Source of the DNA: Fusarium oxysporum f. sp. lycopersici 4287
Taxonomy: Eukaryota > Ascomycota > Sordariomycetes > Hypocreales > Nectriaceae
DNA: 64,000 nucleotides
Direction of reading: 5' to 3'
Assembly: GCF_000149955.1 (NCBI RefSeq)
Contig: NC_030987.1
Coordinates: 4,978,485 to 5,042,484, forward strand
The notes below the pieces were generated by a model, which was not told the origin of the DNA, ran no database searches, and worked only from the letters and a program-made list of their open reading frames with translations. The translations under genes and the position numbers were made by a program. Shown here one piece after another: positions 22,155-32,364 of this stretch; position 1 is the first letter of the stretch, and every line of letters starts with the position of its first letter.

Positions 22155-23764
22155 TGCAATGAATTGACAGACTATGATTTGGTGAAATGAAGTCTGAGAA
22201 GATTAAGGTGAATTTGACTTTGCAAAGCAGATCGATGTGGGAGGGCAATGGTTGTAACAACAAGAAGTATTATGCAGTGAGCGAGACTGTACTGTGTAGG
22301 CCTCCATTCACCAATGATTGCGATTACGATTCGTATTAGCTCGGCTAGACCATGCCGCTTTGCAAGGTTGCATTTGTGGCCTCCACTTGAAAGCTGACTA
22401 TTCCAATAACTCCGGATGCAGGCACGCCATTGAAGCCAATGCCTTAGACATTGGAATCGAGATCGAAACGAAATATGGATGTGCAAAAGATAACGATGGA
22501 TCCATACTGCCGTAACTTTCCACCAAATTCATCGTCGCCAGTGAGGGACTACTAAAAACTTTGAGTTACCGTACCGTGAAATGCTGTACTATGTATCCTG
22601 TAGATCATATCAATTATTACGAATTACTATGTCAGAGGCTTTATTCAATTGCTAGCAAACATACGGAGCATACCGCACTATTGTAAATCGCCGTCGCGTG
22701 AAAAGCTCCGAAACCTAGAGAGAAGCACGTGAAGATTGCACTATTGCGCGGCGTGTGTTCTGTGGCTTACTGCTTTCTGCGCAGCTTGGACAGGGGTTCA
22801 TCTGACAACCCCGCATCAGTCTGGAAAGCGAATATCTGAAGGCCAGGTTCTAGACAGCAATTGTGTCTTGGAGATAATATTCCGGACAATTGCAGATGTC
22901 CAGCGGCAGTAGCTCGCGTGACAGAATGATATAATGAGCTCTGAAACTATGAAAAGGAATGTGACATGGCTGATCTGTCAACGGTAGCTCTAGCCGTTGC
23001 ATTCTGAGCTCCAGACTTTGTCCGAGCATTTCCCTTTTAGCAACTGCAGGGTATCCATTCCGGACCTTTTAAGCGTTCAGCCAGCCGCAACGGGCCTTTA
23101 CGATCGCTGAGTGCATGGATTTGGAAGTGGCGTCAGCGGAAATGTGATAAGACGACGTTATTGGTCTCCGCTGTCTTGCATACATATGCAGCTCCAAGAT
23201 AACTCCTAGAATGATCTGATTATGATGATCTCAGCCGTTTAGAGGGTAGTATCTTGAGACACCGCTCATTCGATAGCGTGAATGCAATATTTCAATAGTG
23301 GCTGACATCCTAGCGTCTCCAATTGGTTATTCTAGGATTGGATAGCCAGCCACGTCGCGTGCAAGCTTCATCAGCTTCAAATTTTAGCGCATGTTGGACC
23401 AGAAACGTAAGAAATTGAGACGTCTCGGCATTAGGACGTTGTGGTATGGATGACAATGTCCGAAAATAGGTACTGATGGGCGGAGTGAGCAAGACAAGGG
23501 TTTCTTTTGCACGGTGCTTGAAGGGCTGCGTTCTCAATTGCGATTTTAGAAACCCCGCCTCGAGATGCGATAATAGGCTCTGAGCTGCACCATCTCACAC
23601 GGGGTCTTGTCAACTCACACTATCCCTTCGTAGTGCTTCACCTCTTTTCTTGAGGAGCACTCATCACCTCACCAACCTGAGTGCAACTCATCACTTCTTT
23701 CCCCTAATTCTTGGTCTTTCATCATTCTTTATCGGCAGTGCAGACCTGCAGAGGCCCTTTCAGT
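22155..23764. other. Intergenic, divergent promoter region
   Basis: Separates the minus-strand peroxidase from the plus-strand oxygenase and therefore holds both promoters. No gene is recognised; short frames at 23310-23613 on the minus strand have no family features. Confidence 0.5.
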
Positions 23765-26700
23765 ATGAACGGCCACTCATCACAGAACGGTACCTCCTCG
23801 CAGAATGTCCACTCCGCACAGAATGGTCGCCAGAATGGACACTCTGTGAACGGCCACGCCCCGGGAGAGCCCGCCCCTATGAGCAAGCAGGAGGAGGAAC
23901 TCCTGAACCTCACTCTCCAGCTCAGAGACAAGAAGGACCAGGACAAGAAATATGCCAGGTTTCACGGAGACATGCTTATCGGTGTTGGTAAAACCCAATC
24001 ATGACTCGAGTCCCTCTGCTGACGCGATTAGAACCCAATTGAACAAAAAGTTGGCTTGTGGGGAGATTTCAAGAGGATTTTATCCAAGCCAAATGTCTGG
24101 CCTGCTGTAGGCCGCACTGTCGATGGCCTTGTCACAGGCACTGGACTTGATGTGAGTTCAATGGAAGGTGTTGAGATGTGATTTGTGGCTGATAACGATA
24201 ATAGGGACAAAGCGCTGCTACCATTGGAGGAAATCTCTCCGACTACAGTGTAGCACGCAACAACCTGATCAATAGCCAGGTCAAGGACAAGTATGACAAA
24301 ATGTTGCACCGTAAGTCTTTCTCTCCAATAACCAGTGTTAAAACTAACGTTCCGTTTACCAGCTCCTTTGACATACCTTGGAGACGCTTTCCAGTATCGA
24401 ACTGCCGATGGCAAGTTCAACAGTGCCATCAACCCCCATCTTGGTCAAGCTGGTGCTCCATACGCCAAGACTGTTCCCTCCAAGACAGCGCCTCTTGGAG
24501 CACTCCCTGATCCTGCCGATCTCTTTGACAAGTTGATGGCGCGACAAGAGGGTGGCCGAGACAGTCAATCTGGCTTGTCTGCCATGCTCATCTATCACGC
24601 TACCATTATTATCCATGATATCTTCAGAACCAATGATAACGACAAGAACATCTCGGACAGTTCTTCTTATCTTGATTTGTCGCCTCTCTATGGATACACC
24701 AATGAGATGCAGCGAAAGATCCGAGATGACAAGTACAAGCTTGGACTCTTGAAGCCTGACACCTTTGCCGAAGATCGTCTTCTGCGACAACCCCCCGGCG
24801 TCTGCATTATGCTGGTTATGTATAACCGATATCATAACTACGCTGCGCGCCAGCTTCTCCGCATCAATGAGAACAATCGCTTTAGGGTTCCCAAGATGTA
24901 CGAGAAGACTCAGCTCGTCTCTTTGATCTACCAAGTTATTGCTCAGTATGATCAAAATGGCGAGAAGAAACTTCCTCCTGCTCTTGAGGCTAAGTGCAAG
25001 GAGTACGAAAAGGTCTGGAGGAAAGTTCGTGCAGAACGACCCGCGGATCCACCATCGGCCCCGGAACAGCTGCCAGACGAGGCCCCTGAGGAAAAGAAGA
25101 ACCGAGAGGACGCTGAGGCGAAAAAGAAGGCTGCTGAAGATGCCATTACTGCTTTTGAGGCCAGGGACCTGTACCAAGGTCTCGTCACATTGACTAAGGA
25201 GCTTGAGAAAGTTATCTCAAATAAGGCAGATGAGATCAGTGCCAAGTCCGAGGAACTCGGTAAAGAGTTCAAGGAGCAGTGTGAGAAGTTCAAGGAGGCT
25301 TGGGAAGCCGCTTGGAACAAACAAGACGACGATCTTTTCAACACAGCTCGTCTCATCACCTGCGGCATGTACATCCAGATCTCAGTCCACGACTATCTCA
25401 GAGCTCTCATGGGTTTCCACCAGTTCGACACCAACTTCACTCTTGATCCTCGTGCGGACTTCGACCAGAAGAAGACCAGTCGGGGTATTGGTAACCAGGT
25501 CACCGTCGAGTTCAACCTTTTGTACCGTTTCCACTGTGCCATCTCTATGAAGGACGAGGCGTACACTGAGGAGTATATGGAAAGAGTCATCGGCTTGAAG
25601 GACCCAAAGAACACTTCGCTCCCCGCCTTCCTCATGGCCATGAAGAAACTGGGTGAGGATGGCGCTCGTGACCTCAAGAGAAACAAGGTCAATGAGCCGT
25701 GGAACGTCACCTTTGGTATCCCTGATCCGAAGCCAGTTCCTACTGCTGGAGATGGATCAGGAAATAGCTCCGATAGCGGTATTTCTCTGAACCGTGCTGC
25801 TACAGATGCTAGTAAGGCAACGGATGCTAAGGACAAGCCCAAGTCCAAGAACTTCACGCGAAACGCTATTACCAATCTCTTTGACGACCAGCAGATGCTG
25901 GATGAGCTTACCAAGGCCATGGACGATCCTATCTCCAACTTTGGGCCCCGCAACGTCCCCAAGTGTCTTAAGTCTGTTGAGATCATGGGTATTCTGCAAG
26001 CTCGAAAGTGGGAGTGTGGTACTCTCAACGACTTTAGAGACTTCTTCAGCTTGCCACGACATGCTTCGTTTGAGAGTGTCACTAAGAACGTTGAGATCCA
26101 GAATGCTCTGAGAGATCTTTATGAGCACCCTGATAAGATTGAGTTATACCCCGGTATCTTCTGCGAGTCTGACGAGAAGATGGGACTTGATCCTGGTCCT
26201 AGCGAGTCAAGCTCTGCTCTTTGGTCTGCTATTTTCTCAGATGCTATTACCCTCGTCCGTTCTGATCGCTTCTATACTGTTGATTGGAATACCAACTCTT
26301 TGACCTCATGGGGTATGAAGGAAGTCACTCCTAATAACGAGATCCTCAAGAGTTCAGTTTTCCATCGCCTGCTTCAACGAGCTTTCCCTGGTTGGTTCCC
26401 CTCCAACACTATCCGCTTCTTCCATCCCTTCTACACAACCAAGCAGAACGGTGCATACGCCGAGGCCCAAGGCTATGGTGATTGGTTCAAGGAGACTGTT
26501 GGCAAGCCGAAGAACAAGGCTGTTGTCGCAGCTCCTGTGTGTAAGCCCGAGAAGCCGTGGTATCTTGATCAGTACGACGATATCTGCATTGTCTTGAAGG
26601 GCGACAACAGTGACCAATTCACCAATCCTGCATACTACTATCAAGCAAACTTGCCGCCTGTTGTAAGGGACGTATTGAAGCCCGACAAGGAGAAGGAGAA

Positions 26701-28062
26701 GAAACTACCCAAGTCATCAGTCAAGATCGACAACTATGTTAGGGATTCTGAGGAGGAGTTGAAGCAGTATCTGGACGAATTGATGAAGGAGATGATCAAG
26801 AGGGAGTCTATATCTATGACAAACTCTACGTTCCAGGTTGATGCTACCAGAGAGTAAGTTCCCTTCCCTACCAACTCGAGACCCAGCTAATCATATTACA
26901 GTTTTGCCATTCCCGTCGTCACTCACTACGTCGCTGAGTTCCTCGGCTTTGGAGACAAGCTCTGCAAGGATCCCTCACAAAGCAAGGGCTTGTACAGCGA
27001 GAACCAAATCTACCAGCACATCACCAACTGTCAGATCTTCCTCACTTACAACGCTGACGAGACCAAGTGGTTGCAACGTCGTGAGGCATTCAAAGCCTCT
27101 ATGAAGGCCCTGATTGAGCTGACCCAGAAGGGTACTATCTGGGAGGCTAATCAGTGGGATATCACCATTGCATTATTTGGTAAGAAGAAGACAAATGCTA
27201 TGCATGATCTTGGAGTCTTTGTTGCCAAGGAGGTTTTGGCCTATGAGAAGGATCAGAACAAGGCTGCTGCTATACTGCTTCTCATTTGTCTTGACTTTGC
27301 TTACAATGCAGTCGTCTCAGTAAGTCACTCTATTCTTGCCGCGTACCACAATAGATACTGACTGTTGTTAGTTTACTGCTACTTTGGATGGCTTCATGAA
27401 GGATCTTTACGCTGCTGCTGATGGCCGTCCGCACTTAAAGCTTGGTCTTAGGAAGTTCGCCAGGAAAGACACTGAGCAGCCACTTTGGGTTCAGGCAATA
27501 GACGATGTCTTCGGTAGTCGAGCAGATTCAGCTCTCCACTTTGAACAATTGGTTCAAGAGATGGCTCATAACACTGTTAAGCAGCCCATCATACGCAAGG
27601 CCTTGAAGGATGGTGATTATACCTTCAAGGGCGTGAACGACGGAAAGACAGTTCATATCAAGGAGGGACAGGCAATTATCCTCGATGTCGTGAGTTCTTC
27701 CAGATGAAAGGCTTTTGAAGCTTGATACTAACGTGTTCAATAGATCAAAGCGAGTGCAAAAGTCACGACGGAAGACGAAAGGGAATTCTTGAACAACCAA
27801 CTCAGCATCGCCGACAAGTTCGGTGTCTTCTCACCACGACGTTTCGCTACTATCTCTTTGACCTCTATGGTCAAGTTCATCGCCACAATGAAGAATGCCC
27901 GGCGTGGACATGATACACAGGGCAAGCTGAAGAAGATCAACCTCGACTACACCCCCGAAGGATACGCCAACTACATGGCGCCCGGACGAGTCCAGTGGAT
28001 CGAGAACCAAGTCAGTAACATGGACAACACCAAGAAGGCCGATCGTATCTTTAACAGGGACG
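23765..28062 (+). CDS. Psi-factor/linoleate diol synthase-like dioxygenase-P450 fusion (3' end in gap)
   Basis: Exons 24032-24151, 24205-24310, 24363-26853, 26902-27319, 27372-27689 and 27744-28062 splice in phase. The first exon (23765-23987, Asn/Gln/Ser/His-rich) does not join in phase with a canonical intron. The heme-peroxidase-type domain has LPDPADLFDKLMAR, IIIHDIFRTN with the distal His, SSYLDLSPLYG, and LLYRFHCAIS with the catalytic Tyr and proximal His (usually YRWH, here YRFH). Such enzymes convert linoleate or oleate to hydroperoxides for oxylipins that govern sporulation. About 125 charged, coiled-coil-like residues (about 345-473) interrupt this domain before DDDLFNTARLITCG. The C-terminal P450-like half (from FAIPVVTHYVAEFLGFG) lacks the heme-thiolate Cys: the expected segment reads FGVFSPRRFATISLTSM, and no Cys occurs after 27744. 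It may therefore be a dioxygenase without an active P450 partner, as reported for PpoC. The stop is in the gap. Confidence 0.9.
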
Positions 28063-28620
28063 NNNNNNNNNNNNNNNNNNNNNNNNNNNNNNNNNNNNNN
28101 NNNNNNNNNNNNNNNNNNNNNNNNNNNNNNNNNNNNNNNNNNNNNNNNNNNNNNNNNNNNNNNNNNNNNNNNNNNNNNNNNNNNNNNNNNNNNNNNNNNN
28201 NNNNNNNNNNNNNNNNNNNNNNNNNNNNNNNNNNNNNNNNNNNNNNNNNNNNNNNNNNNNNNNNNNNNNNNNNNNNNNNNNNNNNNNNNNNNNNNNNNNN
28301 NNNNNNNNNNNNNNNNNNNNNNNNNNNNNNNNNNNNNNNNNNNNNNNNNNNNNNNNNNNNNNNNNNNNNNNNNNNNNNNNNNNNNNNNNNNNNNNNNNNN
28401 NNNNNNNNNNNNNNNNNNNNNNNNNNNNNNNNNNNNNNNNNNNNNNNNNNNNNNNNNNNNNNNNNNNNNNNNNNNNNNNNNNNNNNNNNNNNNNNNNNNN
28501 NNNNNNNNNNNNNNNNNNNNNNNNNNNNNNNNNNNNNNNNNNNNNNNNNNNNNNNNNNNNNNNNNNNNNNNNNNNNNNNNNNNNNNNNNNNNNNNNNNNN
28601 NNNNNNNNNNNNNNNNNNNN
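28063..28620. other. Assembly gap (N), 558 bases
   Basis: Undetermined bases hiding the last codons of the oxygenase and the body of the minus-strand gene beyond it. Confidence 1.
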
Positions 28621-28905
28621 GAAGTTATCGTCGTCTGAACTTGTGGCCAGCTCAACACCAGTATCAGGAAACAACACTGTAAGTAAATCGACGGAAAAGG
28701 AAGAACTGTATTAGCAGGCCCACTGACAATTAGTAGCACCAGCCTCCAAGTGATGGACCTGACTCACCAGCCGGACAGTTTCGTGGCTGTCGGCTTCTTG
28801 AAGTCGCTCGGTCTGGCCCTGGCAACGCGACTGTTGACGTCGTTTTTTGCCACGATCTCGCTCTCGCTGTTTCTTGACTTCGGCTGGGACTGATGGAGGT
28901 GCCAT
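28621..28905 (-). CDS. Basic-region (bZIP-like) protein, N-terminal part only
   Basis: A minus-strand frame from ATG 28905 begins MAPPSVPAEVKKQRERDRGK and continues with a strongly basic, Arg/Gln-rich segment, KRRQQSRCQGQTERLQEA. This resembles the basic region and first zipper turns of fungal bZIP-like regulators. A GTGAGT donor follows (28764 region), with a CTAAT branch-like sequence and CAG acceptors at about 28730 or 28680, after which an acidic PDTGVELATSSDDDN stretch runs into the gap. It is convergent with the oxygenase gene. The family call is tentative because the key Asn of the basic region is not clear and most of the gene is not visible. Confidence 0.45.
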
Positions 28906-30821
28906 GGTGCTTCAACGCGGTTGATTCTGATGAGATAGGTATATGATAGAAGAACGACACGCTCACATGTTCAAGAGACTTGTTAGGTTCCTCGGCTTCC
29001 CAAGGTGTTTTGGTTGAGACATTCTTTCCTTTTTCTCGTACGCGTCTCACCAATTTTTTCTTTCCAAGACCTGGCAAGGGGGCGAACTCAATTTCAAGCC
29101 TGAAAGAGTGATTGGCTAGAATGGACGCGTTGGCAGGGCTGCAGAGCAGTCATTGGTTCTAGAGAGCACGCTGACGAAAAAAAAGCAAACATGGTACAAG
29201 ATGGAATCCCGTGCAACAGTCTTTATGGTAAACCTGGCAAATCTGGTAAACCTACTTCCAAAGAGCCCAGAGATGCGACGTAACGCTCTAGGGTAAGATA
29301 GAAGGCGGGCAGCGTGACAGGCCAAAACACGAACCGAAATTCATAGCGACATAGGATATGAAGAAATCTTTACCCATTATCAAAATGAATTCTCGGGAGC
29401 ACGATGTGTTAACTTGACCGCGCTGCGAGTTGTGACAAAGTCCGCATTGTTCACTGTGACATAACGATATCCATGAACGGTATTTTCATGGAATCCATTC
29501 GTTCATCCACCTGGACAACTTCTTTGCTGTTCAGTCAAGCATTGCCCAAGACAAAGTCTAGCTGCTTTAGGACGTCGTTGTGGAGTCGACTGGGATATCG
29601 TCCGGCTCAAGCCCTGGCGTTATTGGCTCATTCCTGGAGTAGATCACGATGCTATGGAGCCAGCAGGGATACAGTCCGGTCCAAGCCCTCCGTAACGATA
29701 AGTGACAGGGCTGTAACGATATTTCGTAAGCAGTCTCTTTGAGCTCGGACCATGCTTCCGTTTCGACACCAATTCGGATGCATTCTTTTACATATTTTCT
29801 GGCCAGAGGTGAATAAAAAATGGGTTTACGGATATAAATCACTTGAGTACTTTCTTCTCTATCGTTTGATATAAGGATTCTGGGATGCATCGCGGTAGTT
29901 GAATTTTGGCAAAATAAAATGCCTCTGTCGACTACCCGCGCGAATTCCACCACCACCTCCCAGAACTCAAGCCTGGGGGGAGCCGGATTCGCATGTCCTA
30001 TTTTTAACCCTAACCGGGACCTATTTAGGGTGTTTTTTAACTCCAATCGAATTGGGTTTAGTTTTGACCACGAAATTCTGATTGGCTATGAGCTGGGGAA
30101 GCGACGACGAGGTTCACAAGTAGTACGAGCGATAACGTCACAACGAGAGCAGGAATGAAGATAAAAAGAGCTTTTATAATATCTAAATGACCTTGAGACT
30201 GGGTATAGTGTATGGAAAGTAGTTTTGGTCAGCTCCCTACGCCCATGTCTAGTCACCTTTTTCATGATGTCAGGCTCTGTCCTCTGGCTCATCATCAGAA
30301 TACAAGGAAGCACCAGCACAGTCTTCTCGGGTAGGGCAAACCCAGAGATCGTCCTCGTTAGGATACATCGTTACCATCAATCCATGAATCGGGCGAACCA
30401 CTTCACTGCGAACCACGTGGTTCTCGTGAATGGTCGCGCTCACGGCCAGACTTTGACGCCGGTCCGGGTAATCTCCCACCAGTCATGTATGTTTATTTTC
30501 TGTCCCTTCGATCGTGTCTGTTGTCGCGGCGATGACGTTGAGTGCGACGAATTGGTCGATTCTGGGGTTCCCGGGCAGAAGAACGACGATTGGGCGGTCG
30601 ACTCTCACGCTCTAGAATGGGAGCGCGACGACGACGACATGGTTGTATGCGGCTCTTGATACCGACTGATCGATGCCATGGTGTCTTGGCCTCTACCGCA
30701 CCGATAGCTACACAAGCCATTTGGTCGTTTATATCCTGTCCCTGTCCCACATCCATGGTTACACAAACATTCAGCCACGACGGGTAATTAAAAACGCGTC
30801 GTCTCAAGTAGTAAGAATAGT

Positions 30822-30914
30822 AAGCGGCAACCCGGAAGCGGTCAATAGGAAGCGGCAACTCGGAAGCGGTAAATAGTAAGCGGCGAACAGGAAGCACTAA
30901 GCACTAAGCACTAA
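30822..30914. repeat. Imperfect tandem repeat of AAGCGG units
   Basis: Two roughly 27-base units (AAGCGGCAAC(C/T)CGGAAGCGGT plus (C/A)AATAG) and a partial third are followed by three exact copies of AAGCACT. Local slippage-type repeat, no coding role. Confidence 0.8.
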
Positions 30915-31127
30915 ACTTGCTTGTATTTTCATTACTGTTTAATTACTAGGTCAGATATTTGCCGATTAGAAGGAGCTAGCCAATAATATGCCAAGCATCG
31001 TATTTACACCATAGGATCCCGGCAATTACCTCGGATCTCTTCTTTATCTGTGGGTTAATGAGAATGAGCCAGTGAATATGCAACGCACGGTCATGGAAGA
31101 GAACCAGGTGCCTCGACAATATTCGAG

Positions 31128-31134
31128 TATAAAA
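31128..31134 (+). promoter_or_regulatory. TATA box of the secreted-protein gene
   Basis: TATAAAA lies about 135 bases before the ATG at 31269. The intervening leader is pyrimidine-rich (CTGTTCTCTTCAC, then CTCTCACTCCC), typical of a strong fungal promoter. Confidence 0.55.
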
Positions 31135-31268
31135 CAGGCTGCTGTTCTCTTCACTTAGTATCCCTCAGCTCTCACTCCCTACGTATCTTCAGCAACAAAA
31201 ACGTAGTGCGACTCCATTCTGCAGTCTTTCTCGATCATAAAATCCATTCTTACTCATTTATCTTGAAA

Positions 31269-31697
31269 ATGGTCAATATCCTCTATCCTATCGCCCTCGC
31301 CATGGCTACCCTAGCCACTGCAGGTCCAACAGGATCGGGGAATGTGTGGTGGCATACTTGCGGGTAAGCAATGCCCTGGTTTTCATTGTCTCTTCGGTGT
31401 TTTCACCGACTATTTTGCTCTTTCTCTCTAACTGATCACCGTTTTAGAAACTGTAAATGCGCAGATTCAGGCAGCTATACTGGATTCCGTGGAACCTCTC
31501 CGTGCCTGCCAATCGATCAGTCCATCCGAGCAGTCGGTCTCACCAGATCTGGCAGCAAGATGACCACCTGCTCCATTTTCACTAGCGACAATTGTCAGGG
31601 CCCGGTGGCTCAGAGTGTGGGCGTTGCAGGAGGTACCTATGCATGCACGGCCTTCAACCAGAACGCCAAGAGTATCCGTTGTTATTATGACGTTTGA
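31269..31697 (+). CDS. Small secreted cysteine-rich protein
   Basis: Two exons, 31269-31363 and 31448-31697 (84-base GT-AG intron), encode 114 residues. An N-terminal hydrophobic signal, MVNILYPIALAMATLATA, is followed by a likely cleavage before GPTG. The mature part of about 96 residues has eight cysteines (contexts HTCG, GNCKC, SPCLP, TTCS, DNCQ, YACT and IRCYY), consistent with four disulfides in an extracellular protein. There is a TATA box and a short leader upstream. It lies between a long intergenic stretch and a retrotransposon, a common setting for fungal effector-like genes. I recognise no family, so function is not assigned; effector-like is only a class description from size, secretion signal and cysteine content. 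Confidence 0.8.
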
Positions 31698-32364
31698 GGA
31701 TAGCAGATGAATGACGAGGGCGTTTTGTGCCTGTCACTATTAATCGAACTATGGCGCAATTGAGCCAATTGCATAGGGTTAGCTCAACTAAGGCTACTGT
31801 ATGATATGGGACTATTTTACAGGGTCGGCTTAGTATTGGGCTGCCTGTTGCTGCACTATTTACCGTTTAGTTCTTAGTCCGCTTATTATATATCTTTTTA
31901 TATAGAACAATGTCAAATCAACTCTACACCCTGGCGATAATCAACCCTACTAGGTTTAAAGTGGGTCAATAAAATCAACTCTAGTAGAGGTTGATTTTGG
32001 ACTGTAGGACTAGGGTTGGAAGGCCGAGCTCCGTTATAGACTTGAGTGCCATGGTCTGACAGATATTCTTGAAACAAGCTAAAAAATAATAGATTGTTGG
32101 TTAGATCTTACATTCATTGTGATAGACGTTAATAAATAGTATTCAAAGCTCGACGCGCTGCTGTTAAAGTGTTGTCTTGCCTGAACGTATAACTAAGAAC
32201 CAATCAGAAATCCAAGTCAACCCATGTCAAAATCGAGTTTACCCCAACGCTAGTCCATTTTTCGAAATTCAAGTCTACCCCTTGTTAAAAATCAAGTTAA
32301 CCCCCTGTAAAGTGGGGTAAATTAAATCAATTGTTATACAATTGATTTTGGACTGTAGTATTAG
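31698..32364. other. Non-coding with palindromic and degenerate repeats
   Basis: Two related palindromes lie 352 bases apart: AATCAACTCT/AGAGGTTGATT at 31973-31996 and the perfect AATCAATTGT-TAT-ACAATTGATT at 32325-32347. Both are followed by TTGGACTGTAG and preceded by AAAGTGGG. Between them (about 32208-32311) are four degenerate copies of an AAATCAAGTYTACCCC motif. Probably the remains of a small transposable element abutting the retrotransposon. Confidence 0.6.

Larger units (their letters stand above)
28906..31268. other. Long intergenic stretch
   Basis: No supported gene; the several 60-150 codon frames on both strands overlap one another and have no family features. It contains the tandem repeat at 30822-30914 and the promoter of the small secreted protein. 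Confidence 0.45.

Noticed and set aside
24356..25177. A 273-codon minus-strand frame inside the oxygenase gene
   Set aside because: Shadow of the real plus-strand exon, whose domain motifs are unambiguous.
14618..28062. A secondary-metabolite cluster (DUF1772 protein, heme-thiolate peroxidase, oxygenase, rhodopsin)
   Set aside because: No polyketide synthase, NRPS, terpene synthase, P450 monooxygenase set or pathway regulator is present; the genes belong to unrelated pathways and are kilobases apart.
30493..30897. 134-codon minus frame rich in Arg
   Set aside because: Composition reflects the GC/AG-rich repeat tract; no domain, no splice-consistent extension.
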